This document shows positions 40,926 through 49,533 of a DNA stretch of 64,000 nt, piece by piece (position 1 is the stretch's first letter; every line of letters begins with the position of its first letter). Source of the DNA: Microbacterium hominis NBRC 15708 (lineage in GTDB: Bacteria > Actinomycetota > Actinomycetes > Actinomycetales > Microbacteriaceae); contig NZ_BCWI01000005.1 of assembly GCF_001592125.1 (NCBI RefSeq), positions 62,001-126,000 of the forward strand. The letters run 5' to 3'. Under the pieces are notes generated by a model. The model was not told the DNA's origin. It did not search any database and saw only the letters and a program-made list of their open reading frames with translations. Position numbers and translations under genes: made by a program.

Positions 40926-42815
40926 ATGACCGCACTGACGAGGCCGGAGGTCGACCTCCGCGCCGCGCTCGAGGCCTGCGAGGGCGCCGGACGCGTCGAC
41001 GAGGGGTTCCTCTCCCGCGTCGATGCCCAGTTCCCCCGCCTGCACGAGCTCTTCACCCGTCTGTACGGCGATCGCGCCGACGGCCAGGAGCAGCTCGCGG
41101 CGACCGTGGCCGCGGCATCCGCGTCGTGGAACGCACGCCCGCTCGACCTGAAGGTGCGCGACGCGCAGCGCGAGACCGACCCCGAGTGGTTCCAGTCCGA
41201 GCGGATGCTGGGCGGCGTCTGCTACGTCGACCGCTACGCCGGCAACCTCGCCGGCATCCGCGACCAGATCCCGTACTTCCGCGAGCTGGGACTGACCTAT
41301 CTGCACCTCATGCCGCTGTTCGACGCCCCCGACGGCGACAACGACGGCGGCTACGCGGTCTCGAGCTACCGGCGCGTCAACCCGAGCCTGGGCACGATGC
41401 AGCAGCTCACCGAGCTGGCGGCCGATCTGCGGCTGGCGGGCATCTCGCTCGTGCTGGACTTCATCTTCAACCACACCAGCGACGAGCACGAGTGGGCACG
41501 CAAGGCCGTCGCCGGCGACCCCGAGTACGCCGACTTCTACCTGATCTTCCCCGACCGTGAGATGCCCGACGCGTACGAGCGCACGACGCGGGAGATCTTC
41601 CCCGACGACCACCGTGGCTCGTTCGTGCCGCTGGAGGACGGCCGCTGGATCTGGTCGACGTTCTACCACTACCAGTGGGACCTCAACTACGCGAACCCCG
41701 CCGTCTTCCGGGCGATGGCGGGTGAGATGCTCTTCCTCGCGAACCAGGGCGTCGAGGTGCTGCGCATGGACGCCGTCGCCTTCATCTGGAAGCGGCTCGG
41801 CACCTCGTGCGAGTCGCTGCCCGAAGCGCACCTGCTGCTGCAGGCGTTCAACGCGGTGCTGGCGATGGCCGCTCCGGGCATGGTGTTCAAGTCGGAGGCG
41901 ATCGTCCACCCCGACGAGGTCGTCAGCTACATCTCGCCCGACGAGTGCGAGCTGTCGTACAACCCGCTGCAGATGGCGCTGACGTGGGAGGCGCTGGCCA
42001 CCCGCGACGGACGGCTGCTGCAGCAGGCGCTGGATCGCCGCCACGCCCTGGCGCCGGGCACGGCGTGGGTGAACTACGTGCGCAGCCACGACGACATCGG
42101 GTGGACCTTCGCCGACGAGGATGCCGCGGAGCTCGGCATCGACGGCTACGCGCACCGGCAGTTCCTCAACCGCTTCTACACCGGACGCCACGAGGGCACC
42201 TTCGCGCGCGGCGTCGCCTTCCAGGAGAACCCCGCCACGGGGGATGCCCGGGTGACCGGGACCACCGCGTCGCTCGCGGGCATCGAGGCGGGCGATCCCG
42301 GTGGCGAGGACCGGGTCATCCTCGCCCACGCCCTGGCGCTGTCGACCGGCGGCATCCCGCTGCTGTATCTCGGCGACGAGGTCGCGCAGCTCAACGACTA
42401 CACCTACGCCGACGACCCGGTGCGCCACGGCGACACCCGGTGGGTGCACCGCGGCAACCGTCCCCGCGACGCGTACGCCCACCGCGGCGACGACACCACG
42501 GCCGCCGGCCGCGTCTTCCACCGCCTCACGAAGCTCATCTCCGTGCGCCGGCAGTCGCCGGAGCTCGCCGGCAACGCCCTCCTCCCCTTCCACACCCCGC
42601 ACGCCGCCGTCGTCGGCTACCAACGGCCGGGCCCCGAGACGCGCATGCTGGTGCTGGCGAACGTGGGGGATGCCGAGGTCACCATCGACCCGCTGACCCT
42701 GTCGGGTTTCGAACGGACCGCGTTCGACCCGGTGCACGACGTCGAGGTCGACCTCGACGAGGGCGTCGCCCTCCGCCCCCACGGCTTCGTGTGGCTGCGG
42801 GTCCGCCCCGTCTGA
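40926..42815 (+). CDS. Amylosucrase (GH13)
   Basis: A 629-residue enzyme closely resembling Neisseria amylosucrase along its whole length: the N-terminal helical region, then GGVCYVDRYAGNLAGI, DFIFNHTSDEHEWA and WTTF-like STFYHYQWDLNYANP. The nucleophile is D282 (VLRMDAVAF), acid/base E324 (FKSEAIVHP) and the third Asp D389 (RSHDDIGW), in step with D286, E328 and D393 of the Neisseria enzyme. It would use sucrose to build alpha-1,4-glucan, or isomerise sucrose, releasing fructose. There is no signal peptide, so it is cytoplasmic. The ATG has a CGGAGGGGG site. Confidence 0.93.
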   Translation: MTALTRPEVDLRAALEACEGAGRVDEGFLSRVDAQFPRLHELFTRLYGDRADGQEQLAATVAAASASWNARPLDLKVRDAQRETDPEWFQSERMLGGVCYVDRYAGNLAGIRDQIPYFRELGLTYLHLMPLFDAPDGDNDGGYAVSSYRRVNPSLGTMQQLTELAADLRLAGISLVLDFIFNHTSDEHEWARKAVAGDPEYADFYLIFPDREMPDAYERTTREIFPDDHRGSFVPLEDGRWIWSTFYHYQWDLNYANPAVFRAMAGEMLFLANQGVEVLRMDAVAFIWKRLGTSCESLPEAHLLLQAFNAVLAMAAPGMVFKSEAIVHPDEVVSYISPDECELSYNPLQMALTWEALATRDGRLLQQALDRRHALAPGTAWVNYVRSHDDIGWTFADEDAAELGIDGYAHRQFLNRFYTGRHEGTFARGVAFQENPATGDARVTGTTASLAGIEAGDPGGEDRVILAHALALSTGGIPLLYLGDEVAQLNDYTYADDPVRHGDTRWVHRGNRPRDAYAHRGDDTTAAGRVFHRLTKLISVRRQSPELAGNALLPFHTPHAAVVGYQRPGPETRMLVLANVGDAEVTIDPLTLSGFERTAFDPVHDVEVDLDEGVALRPHGFVWLRVRPV

Positions 42816-42824
42816 GGCGTCAGC

Positions 42825-43355
42825 TCACGCGCCGAGCAGGCCGCCGCGCGGGCGGAACACCCCGGCGCGGGCCAGCGCGAGGTATAGCAGGCAGCCCAGG
42901 CACAGGCCGAAGGCGGCGTTGAGGAAGGCTGCGATGAACGCGGCGGCCGCCGCGATCGGCAGCGCCCACGCGACGCCGGCGACGTGCAGCACGAGCCCGA
43001 CCGTCACGACGATGAAACCGACGACCTGCGCGAACCGCGGCGGACGCGGGTCTTCGAGGTCGACCGGCGGCCGCAGGCGCGGCCGGATCGCGACCCGGTA
43101 CAGCGCGCCCCACGGCGCGGTGCGGGGAGCCGCGAAGCCCCACACGAACAGCAGGTCGACGACCAGCAGGAGCAGGAACGCCGGATCGGTGACGCGCTCC
43201 CCGGGCGTCGTCGCCGTCGTGGCCGTGGAGGAGCCGACGAGGGCGAGGAAGGTGCCGACCAGAAGCAGGGCGGCGGTGACGGATGCCGCGAACCGCGGGC
43301 CGCGCGGATCGATGCCGGCGGGGCGTGCGGTGGACGGGGCGGAGGAGGTGGTCAC
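42825..43355 (-). CDS. DUF4395 membrane protein
   Basis: A 176-residue protein with four hydrophobic segments. The DUF4395 marks are the GIDPRGPRFAASVTA start and the FGLCLGCLLYLALARAGV end with two Cys. DUF4395 proteins are often encoded near thioredoxins or rhodaneses; here no such neighbour is adjacent. I chose the GTG at 43355 because TACCGT (43362-43367) ends 6 bases before it; a GTG at 43361 would start inside that spacing. Confidence 0.85.
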   Translation of the reverse strand: MTTSSAPSTARPAGIDPRGPRFAASVTAALLLVGTFLALVGSSTATTATTPGERVTDPAFLLLLVVDLLFVWGFAAPRTAPWGALYRVAIRPRLRPPVDLEDPRPPRFAQVVGFIVVTVGLVLHVAGVAWALPIAAAAAFIAAFLNAAFGLCLGCLLYLALARAGVFRPRGGLLGA

Positions 43356-43439
43356 CCTCACACGGTAGGCGCGATGGCGGCGTACGGGGCCGTCGCCGTC
43401 ACAGTTCTTCATGCACGAGCATCGTCATCGACGGCGTCG

Positions 43440-43477
43440 ACGAAGAAGGCCCGCGGCATGCCGCGGGCCTTCTTCGT
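43440..43477. terminator. Perfect palindrome ending the tRNA-Arg transcript
   Basis: A 38-base perfect palindrome (arm ACGAAGAAGGCCCGCGGCA). It begins 18 bases after the tRNA 3' end on the minus strand and lies before the DUF4395 gene. Very strong hairpin; the T-rich part of the arm (TTCTTCGT) supplies some U residues. Confidence 0.85.
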
Positions 43478-43495
43478 TACTGTCTCAACACAGTG

Positions 43496-43568
43496 TGCGC
43501 CCGAAGGGACTCGAACCCCTAACCTTCTGATCCGTAGTCAGATGCTCTATCCATTGAGCTACGGGCGC
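43496..43568 (-). tRNA. tRNA-Arg (anticodon ACG)
   Basis: A complete cloverleaf on the minus strand: 7-bp acceptor stem GCGCCCG/CGGGCGC, D arm with TAGCTCAATGGATAGAGCA, anticodon stem TCTGA/TCAGA with loop CTACGGA (anticodon ACG), and T arm with GGTTCGAGTCC. CCA is not encoded (CAC follows). A34 would be edited to inosine, so it reads CGU, CGC and CGA. No integrase or repeated tRNA end is nearby, so there is no sign of an inserted element. Confidence 0.97.
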
Positions 43569-43607
43569 AGTTTCAGCACCTCGTCGAGGGCCGAGGACCA
43601 GCTTAGC

Positions 43608-44288
43608 CTACGCGCCGGGATGTGACGAATCGAGGCCGACGTCGAGCTCGTCCAGGCCGGGCCTCCCCGCGCCCGAGCGCTCCGCGATCTCCGCCGGCTC
43701 CACGCCGGCGGCGCGCTGCTTCTGCTGCGCGGCGACGCTGCGGCGGTGGGCGCGCAGTTTCGGCAGGTCGACGAGCCGCAGCGCCTGCATGCGGGCGTTG
43801 CGCATGCGGTCGTAGTCGGGGTCGAGGTCGGGGCGGGCGGCCTCGATGCGCAACGTCCGGTCGATGTTGCTCGCGACCTCCGCCCATGCGGCATCCCGCG
43901 CGTCGATCACGAGCTTGCGCAGCTCCTCCTCGTCGTCGGCGCGCACCCGCAGCTCGTGCGCGACGTGCAGCGACTGCTTCTGCCGCCGGCGCAGGTTGCG
44001 CACGTCGCGACTGCGATAGTCGTGCGTGCCGTCGGAGTCGGTGTGGCGCCCGCGCGCCGCGCGGCGCTCGCGCTCCGTGCGTGCCGCGTCGTCCTCGGCC
44101 TCCGCGGCGAGGGCCTCCAGCGCCGCCTTCGCCTCCGGGAGGTAACGGTCGAGGTCGAAGTCCTCGCCGTCTGCGAGGATGTGCACGAGGATGGTGTTCT
44201 TCAGGCTCAGACGCGTCGCGGCGGACGCGATGTACAGCCCCTCCGCGACGACGTCACGGGTGCGTACGCGCTTGCTGCTGGCTGCCAC
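43608..44288 (-). CDS. Conserved hypothetical coiled-coil protein
   Basis: A 226-residue hydrophilic protein rich in Arg, Glu and Ala, predicted almost entirely helical, with an N-terminal segment (DVVAEGLYIASAATRLSLKN) that recurs in actinobacterial proteins of unknown function and is sometimes labelled asparagine synthase without support. No catalytic motif is visible. The GTG at 44288 has GAGGGGG 4 bases upstream. It stands 39 bases from the tRNA on the same strand. Confidence 0.75.
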   Translation of the reverse strand: MAASSKRVRTRDVVAEGLYIASAATRLSLKNTILVHILADGEDFDLDRYLPEAKAALEALAAEAEDDAARTERERRAARGRHTDSDGTHDYRSRDVRNLRRRQKQSLHVAHELRVRADDEEELRKLVIDARDAAWAEVASNIDRTLRIEAARPDLDPDYDRMRNARMQALRLVDLPKLRAHRRSVAAQQKQRAAGVEPAEIAERSGAGRPGLDELDVGLDSSHPGA

Positions 44289-44359
44289 GGCACCCCCTCA
44301 CCCTCGATCCTACGGAACCGGCTCCGCGGGGGTCGAGGCGGGCGCCGTGGGTTCCCGCC

Positions 44360-44743
44360 TCACGCCGGACGGGAGTAGCGGTCGCCGCTGAAACCGATGA
44401 CGAAGTAGCCGATCGGCGCGATCACCCACAGCAGCACGAACGAGAAGAAGCCGCCGTGCCCGAAGCCGCGTCCGATGCGCAGCGCGACGATGATCGAGAA
44501 CACGATGTTGACGAGCGGGACGATCGCGAGCAGTCCCCACCACGCGGAGAAGCCCGCGATCTTGACCTGGATGAACCAGTTCACGATGGGGATCAGGGCG
44601 AGGATGCCGGGATACCCGGCCTTGCTGAACACCTTCCACATCGCCACCGCGAGCAGCACGTAGTAGGTGAGGAAGAGCGCGAGCCCCGTCCCCTGCCCGA
44701 AGAAGGACTGCCACTGGTCGAGGGTGCCTGCGCTGGTCATCAC
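44360..44743 (-). CDS. DUF5684 membrane protein
   Basis: A 127-residue protein with four hydrophobic segments. The pattern VFSKAGYPGILALIPIVNWFIQVKI and WWGLLAIVPLVNIVFSI is that of DUF5684, related to the membrane part of signal-peptidase-like proteins; no catalytic Ser/Lys pair is present. The GTG at 44743 is preferred to the ATG that follows it because TAGCAT (44750-44755) ends 6 bases before it. Confidence 0.85.
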   Translation of the reverse strand: MMTSAGTLDQWQSFFGQGTGLALFLTYYVLLAVAMWKVFSKAGYPGILALIPIVNWFIQVKIAGFSAWWGLLAIVPLVNIVFSIIVALRIGRGFGHGGFFSFVLLWVIAPIGYFVIGFSGDRYSRPA

Positions 44744-44862
44744 GGCGCCATGCTAGGGCATCGCCCGCCGACGCATTCGTAAGCGCGACCGACGCGCCGC
44801 ATAGAAAGCGCATAGCGAGCCCGTCTGTCATGGGAATCCGGACACACACGTCAGGAGTTCCC

Positions 44863-45474
44863 ATGGCCCCCTTCGCCGCCGTCGCCCTCGATCTCGTCGC
44901 GATCGCCCTGCTCGCCTTCGCCGTCTACTACCCGCGCCATCGGCGCCGCGACCTCGCGGTCGCCTTCGTGGGGGTGAACGTCGGGGTGCTCGCCGTCTCG
45001 ATGGTCCTCACCGACACGGCCGTGGGGGCGGGGCTCGGGCTCGGCCTGTTCGGCGTACTCTCGATCATCCGTCTGCGCTCGCGCGAGATCGAGCAGAGCG
45101 AGATGTCGTACTACCTCGCGGCGCTCGCGATCGGCCTCATCGCCGGTCTGAGCTCGTCGGTGACGTGGCTGAGCATCGGCCTGATCGCACTCGTGGTGGG
45201 CGTCATCGCGGTCGTCGACAGCCCCGCGCTGCTGCGCCGCTCGCGCGAGCAGCAGCTCGTGCTCGACCGCGCCTACATCGACGAGGCCGAGCTGCACCGG
45301 GCCGTCGCCCAGCTGCTGGGCACCCCCGCGCACCGCATCACCACCCGCAGCATCGACCTCGTCGCCGACACCACCGTCGTGGACGTGCGGTACTCGGCTC
45401 CGCGACCGGGCAGCGCACCGTCGCGGCATCCCGAGACGCTGGAGACCATCGGCACGCCGGGGCTGGGACGATGA
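44863..45474 (+). CDS. DUF4956 membrane protein, probable partner of the VTC enzyme
   Basis: A 203-residue protein. Four transmembrane helices occupy residues 1-135, with the DUF4956 hallmark GLFGVLSIIRLRSREIEQSEMSYYLAALAIG in the middle; a soluble tail follows. It overlaps the VTC gene by four bases. In yeast, polyphosphate made by VTC4 is fed through a membrane subunit; DUF4956 may fill that part in bacteria, but this is inference from its constant pairing with VTC proteins. AGGAG lies 6 bases before the ATG. Two GCATAG repeats 11 bases apart lie upstream (44799, 44810). Confidence 0.85.
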   Translation: MAPFAAVALDLVAIALLAFAVYYPRHRRRDLAVAFVGVNVGVLAVSMVLTDTAVGAGLGLGLFGVLSIIRLRSREIEQSEMSYYLAALAIGLIAGLSSSVTWLSIGLIALVVGVIAVVDSPALLRRSREQQLVLDRAYIDEAELHRAVAQLLGTPAHRITTRSIDLVADTTVVDVRYSAPRPGSAPSRHPETLETIGTPGLGR

Positions 45475-46295
45475 GCCCGCTCACCGCCCTGCAGCCGCTG
45501 CAGCACCTCGACACCGTCGATCTGACCGCGCTGAACGCGGAGGCCGCACTGCAGACCCGCGTGGACAGGAAGTACCTCCTCCCCCTCCGCGCACTCCCGG
45601 AGGTGCTGGCCGCGCTCCCCGCGGGCGCCCAGGTGCTGGAGGTGGCGGGCGAGCGGTCGCTGCGCTACGCCTCCCAGTACTTCGACACCCCGGCGCTGGA
45701 CAGCTACTACGGCGCCGTCCACGGCCGCCGCCGCCGTTTCAAGGTGCGCTCGCGCACCTACCTCGACTCGGGCGGATCGTTCCTCGAGGTGAAGACCCGG
45801 GGAGCGCGCGCCGCCACCGTGAAGGATCGCGTCCCCGTCGCGGTCCGCGCCGCCGACGACGTCCTCGACGACGACGCCGTCTCGTACGCGACCGACCTGC
45901 TCGCCGACGCGGGCATCCCCGACGCCGAACGGCTGGCGACGGCGCTCGTGCCGGTGCTCGTCACCCGCTACCGGCGCACGACGATCCTCCTGCCCGGCAC
46001 CGACCGCCACGACCCGTCGCGGGCGACCATCGACACCGACCTCGCCTGGCTGACGCGGCTCGACGGCGACGGACGGATGCTGCGGCTGCCGGCATCCGTG
46101 GTCGTCGAGACCAAGTCGGGCCAGCGCGCGGGGGCCCTGGACCGCGCGCTGTGGCGCCACGGACACCGCCCCGCGACGGTGTCGAAGTACGGCACCGGTA
46201 TGGCCGCGCTGTACCGCGACCTGCCCGCCCATCGCTGGAACCGCGTTCTCACGCGGCACTTCTCCGCCGCGACGGTCAGCACCGTCGCCGCGTGA
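45471..46295 (+). CDS. VTC-domain polyphosphate polymerase-like protein
   Basis: A 274-residue protein with the VTC (CYTH-related triphosphate tunnel) domain. Basic residues that line the tunnel in VTC4 are visible: TRVDRKYLLP (K34), YGAVHGRRRRFKVRSRTYL, EVKTRG, and the closing VVVETKSG. It would polymerise phosphate from ATP or handle polyphosphate. Its start overlaps the DUF4956 stop (ATGA), and the lipoprotein gene follows 38 bases later, making one operon. Confidence 0.87.
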   Translation: MSPLTALQPLQHLDTVDLTALNAEAALQTRVDRKYLLPLRALPEVLAALPAGAQVLEVAGERSLRYASQYFDTPALDSYYGAVHGRRRRFKVRSRTYLDSGGSFLEVKTRGARAATVKDRVPVAVRAADDVLDDDAVSYATDLLADAGIPDAERLATALVPVLVTRYRRTTILLPGTDRHDPSRATIDTDLAWLTRLDGDGRMLRLPASVVVETKSGQRAGALDRALWRHGHRPATVSKYGTGMAALYRDLPAHRWNRVLTRHFSAATVSTVAA

Positions 46296-46333
46296 GCCCC
46301 GCTCCTCCACTCCCCCGTCGAAAGGACGACATC

Positions 46334-48166
46334 ATGAACGACACACCCACCGCCCGCACGCCCCGCACCCCTCGCGGCCGGCTCTGGCTGCTCGCCGCCC
46401 CCGCACTGGCGGTCAGCCTCGTGCTGGCAGGATGCGCCGCCACGGCGACGTCCTCGCCGACACCCAGCGCCACCGCGTCCGCCTCCACCGTGGAGACGGC
46501 GTCCACGCTCTCCAGCGCGATCACCGGCGCCACCGATGCCACCCAGACGGCCGCCGACGTGCTCGCCGGCAACCAGGAGACCCACGACAAGGCCGACGAC
46601 GACGCGTACGACGCGGCGACGGCGACCACGATCACCCTGTCCGGATCATCCGCGACCGTCTCCGGGGAGGGCGCCGCCGTCAGCGGGGCGACCGTGCAGA
46701 TCACCGCTCCCGGGACGTACGTGCTCTCCGGCTCGTACAGCGGCCAGATCGTCGTCGACTCGACGGTCGACGGACAGGTGCGCCTCGTGCTCGACGGGGC
46801 CCAGATCGCCACGACGGCGGGCGCCGCGATCGACGTTCAGGCGGCCGACGAGGCGGTCGTGATCCTCGCGGACGGCACGACGAACAGCCTCTCCGACGCG
46901 TCGAGCTACGCCGACGGGGCCCACAACGCGGCCCTCTACAGCGCCGCCGACCTCACGATCACGGGCACCGGCTCGCTGACGGTGACCGGCAACGGCAACG
47001 ACGGCATCGCCTCGACGGACGGCCTGGTGATCCAGTCGGGCACCGTCGCGGTGACGGCCGTCGACGACGGCATCCGCGGCAAGGACTACGTCGTCGTCCG
47101 CGGCGGCGCCATCACGGTGTCCGCCGGCGGCGACGGCCTGAAGAGCGACAACACGGAGGATGCCGCCCGCGGCTACGTCTACCTCGCCGATGGCACCACG
47201 ACGATCACGAGCGGCGACGACGGCATCGACGCCGCCACCGACGTCGTCACCACCGGCGGCACCCTGTCGATCACGGCGGGCGGCGGCTCCGGCGGCGACG
47301 CCGACGGCGGCGCGAAGGGCATCTCCGCGGGCGTCATCGCCGTGCTCGAGGGCGGGACGGTGCAGGTGGATGCCGCCGACGACGCGGTCAACACGAACGC
47401 GTACGCGCACCTCGGCGGCGCGGCCGTCACCCTCTCCTCGGGCGACGACGGCGTGCACGCCGACCTGCAGCTCGTCGTCTCGGCGGGAACGACCACGGTC
47501 GCCCGGGCGTACGAGGGATTCGAGGCGGCGCAGATCACGGTCTCGGGCGGCGACACGTCCGTGACCTCGAGCGACGACGGCCTCAACGTCTCCGAGCCGG
47601 ATGCCGGCGGAGGGGCGCAGACCCTCGTGATCACCGGCGGCACGCTCCTGGTGGACGCGCAGGGCGACGGCCTGGACGTCAACTCCGGCACGCTGACGAT
47701 GTCGGGCGGCACGGTCGTGGTGAACGGCCCGACCGCGAACGACAACGGCGCGCTCGACGTCGACAACGGCATGACGATCTCGGGCGGCGTCTTCCTCGCC
47801 GCCGGCTCGTCGGGCATGGCGATGGCACCGTCCGCCGACTCGGCGCAGGCCTCCGTGCAGTTCACGACGAGCGGGACCATCGCGGCCGGCACGGTCCTGT
47901 CGGTGGTGGACTCGTCGGGAACGGTGCTCGCGACCTTCACGACCACGAAGCAGACGCAGAGCCTCGTCTACTCCGACGCCGCCCTCGTCAACGGCCAGAC
48001 CTACACCCTTACCTCCGGCGGCACCGCGGGCACCGCGCTGCTGGGCGGGCTCACCAGCGGCGGCAGCTCCGGCGGCACGACGGTGGGCTCGGCGGTGGCC
48101 GGCGAGCAGACGTCCTCGGAGATGGGCCCCGGCGGCGGCATGGGCGGCGGCGGCCAGCGTCCGTGA
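46334..48166 (+). CDS. Cthe_2159-type beta-helix lipoprotein
   Basis: A 610-residue exported lipoprotein. The signal peptide ends VLAGC (Cys lipidated, about residue 35). The mature part is a long right-handed beta helix of repeats of the form GDDGI/GDGLD with GG-TV strands (SGDDGIDAATD, AGGDGLKSDN, DDGLNVSEPD), matching the calcium- and carbohydrate-binding family of Cthe_2159. The C-terminus is Gly/Ser/Met-rich. Many surface Asp could bind Ca. Its place in an operon with DUF4956 and VTC suggests a surface partner of that system. Confidence 0.88.
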   Translation: MNDTPTARTPRTPRGRLWLLAAPALAVSLVLAGCAATATSSPTPSATASASTVETASTLSSAITGATDATQTAADVLAGNQETHDKADDDAYDAATATTITLSGSSATVSGEGAAVSGATVQITAPGTYVLSGSYSGQIVVDSTVDGQVRLVLDGAQIATTAGAAIDVQAADEAVVILADGTTNSLSDASSYADGAHNAALYSAADLTITGTGSLTVTGNGNDGIASTDGLVIQSGTVAVTAVDDGIRGKDYVVVRGGAITVSAGGDGLKSDNTEDAARGYVYLADGTTTITSGDDGIDAATDVVTTGGTLSITAGGGSGGDADGGAKGISAGVIAVLEGGTVQVDAADDAVNTNAYAHLGGAAVTLSSGDDGVHADLQLVVSAGTTTVARAYEGFEAAQITVSGGDTSVTSSDDGLNVSEPDAGGGAQTLVITGGTLLVDAQGDGLDVNSGTLTMSGGTVVVNGPTANDNGALDVDNGMTISGGVFLAAGSSGMAMAPSADSAQASVQFTTSGTIAAGTVLSVVDSSGTVLATFTTTKQTQSLVYSDAALVNGQTYTLTSGGTAGTALLGGLTSGGSSGGTTVGSAVAGEQTSSEMGPGGGMGGGGQRP

Positions 48167-48275
48167 CCTGACCGATAGCACGTGTCCGAGGGCCGGACAA
48201 GCCCCTCGTGGCGGCCCCGCCGGGGCGCCTACCGTGGAACGGACACTGTACGAGCTGGACGAGGGGAGTCACATC

Positions 48276-48476
48276 ATGGGATTCATCGACGACGCGAAGA
48301 CCGCCGCGGAGACGGCCGGCCGCAAGCTCAAGGAAGGCTTCGAGGACACCGTCGACCGCGTCGAGGACAAGATCGACGAGGTCAAGGCGGATGCCGAGGT
48401 CAAGAAGGCCGAGGCCGAGCGCGACTCGGTGCACAAGCGCAACGAAGTGAAGGAAGAGCTCCGCGGAGACGCGTGA
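48276..48476 (+). CDS. CsbD/YtxH-like small hydrophilic protein
   Basis: A 66-residue, highly charged helical protein (DDAKTAAETAGRKLKEGF, then KIDEVKADAEVKKAEAER) in the style of CsbD/YtxH stress proteins. It is the second such protein in the window, after 28314. A TACCGT element near 48229 gives a leader of about 40 bases, and GAGGGGAG lies before the ATG. A very strong palindrome follows at 48487. Confidence 0.82.
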   Translation: MGFIDDAKTAAETAGRKLKEGFEDTVDRVEDKIDEVKADAEVKKAEAERDSVHKRNEVKEELRGDA

Positions 48477-48486
48477 GACCCGCCGC

Positions 48487-48526
48487 ACGACGAGGGGCCC
48501 CGGAGATCTCCGGGGCCCCTCGTCGT
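48487..48526. terminator. Perfect 40-base palindrome between convergent genes
   Basis: Each arm is 20 bases (ACGACGAGGGGCCCCGGAGA and its complement) with no unpaired bases in the DNA. It starts 10 bases after the stop of the small stress protein and 7 bases from the end of the aldose epimerase gene. It would end transcription from both sides. Confidence 0.88.
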
Positions 48527-48533
48527 CGTGGTG

Positions 48534-49517
48534 TCAGCGCGCGAACCCGGCGATCCGCCACGACGCCGCGGCGGTGGCGCCCGGCTCGATGACGACGAGT
48601 CCGGCGTCGTAGTCGTAGCGCTCGGCGTTGAAGGCATCCGGCGCGCACGTCATGGGCTCGACCGCGAGTCCGGCCCGGTTCCCCGCGGGCGCGCTGCCGT
48701 CGGCGAGCGGCGGGAGATCGGCGGTGTGGATCTGCACCCACGGGCACGCCGCATCCCAGACCATCTCGACCCCGGTGCCCGACGGGTCGGTCAGGCGCAC
48801 GACCGCGGCGCCGTCGGTGCGCTGCAGACCGGTGAAGGCGTGGTCGATCTCCACGTCGCCGAGCGTGCGCTCCGCACGCCAGTCGAACCGCGGCGACCCC
48901 GTGACGTCGGCCAGCCCGATCGGCGCGAGCTGCGCGTCGGTGACCTCCAGCACCTGGCCGGCGGGCAGGTCGAGCGTCCACTCGTCGAGCCGCGCGGGGC
49001 CTGCGACGAGATAGGGGTGCGGGCCGGTGCCGAACGGCGCGGCATCCGCGCTCCGGTTCGTCGCGGCGACGGTCTGCGTGAGGCCGTCGGCGGAGAGGCG
49101 GTAGGTGGTCTCGACGTGCAACCGCCACGGGTAGCCGGCCTGCGGCACGATCTCGGTGGCGAGCGTCACCTCGTCCTCGCTCTGCGCCACGACGTCGAAG
49201 TCGAGCCAGACCGCGAGGCCGTGCAGGGCGTTGGGGCGGCCGGGATCGCTCAGCGCGAGCCGGTGCGTGTGCCCCGCGAAGGTGTACACCCCGTCGACCA
49301 CGCGGTTGGGCCACGGAGCGAGGGTGGCGCCGCGGTAGGCCGGACGCACCTCGTCGGCGGCGAAGGGGACGACGAGGTCGCGCCCGTCCAGGGTGAGGGC
49401 GCGCAGCGACGCGCCGACACTGGCGATGTGCGCTTCGTACGATCCGGAACGGAGGGTGACGTCGGTGCCCGAGGCGGGGACGGACGTCGCAGACAGGTGT
49501 GCAGGTGACAGTGGCAT
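48534..49517 (-). CDS. Aldose 1-epimerase family protein
   Basis: A 327-residue galactose-mutarotase-like protein. The conserved APWPNRVVDGVYTFAG, the catalytic His in GTGPHPYL and the second His-containing segment NALHGLAVW are present; the Glu late in the chain is in LAVEPMTCAPDAFN. It would interconvert anomers of a hexose, or act on a phosphorylated sugar (YeaD-like). I chose ATG 49517, since TACGAT (49525-49530) is 7 bases upstream; an ATG at 49526 would start within the -10. Confidence 0.9.
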   Translation of the reverse strand: MPLSPAHLSATSVPASGTDVTLRSGSYEAHIASVGASLRALTLDGRDLVVPFAADEVRPAYRGATLAPWPNRVVDGVYTFAGHTHRLALSDPGRPNALHGLAVWLDFDVVAQSEDEVTLATEIVPQAGYPWRLHVETTYRLSADGLTQTVAATNRSADAAPFGTGPHPYLVAGPARLDEWTLDLPAGQVLEVTDAQLAPIGLADVTGSPRFDWRAERTLGDVEIDHAFTGLQRTDGAAVVRLTDPSGTGVEMVWDAACPWVQIHTADLPPLADGSAPAGNRAGLAVEPMTCAPDAFNAERYDYDAGLVVIEPGATAAASWRIAGFAR

Positions 49518-49533
49518 CGTCAACATCGTAGTG

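Noticed and set aside
43440-43600. Genomic island inserted at tRNA-Arg
   Set aside because: No integrase, no duplicated tRNA 3' end and ordinary neighbours on both sides. The only notable sequence is a terminator.
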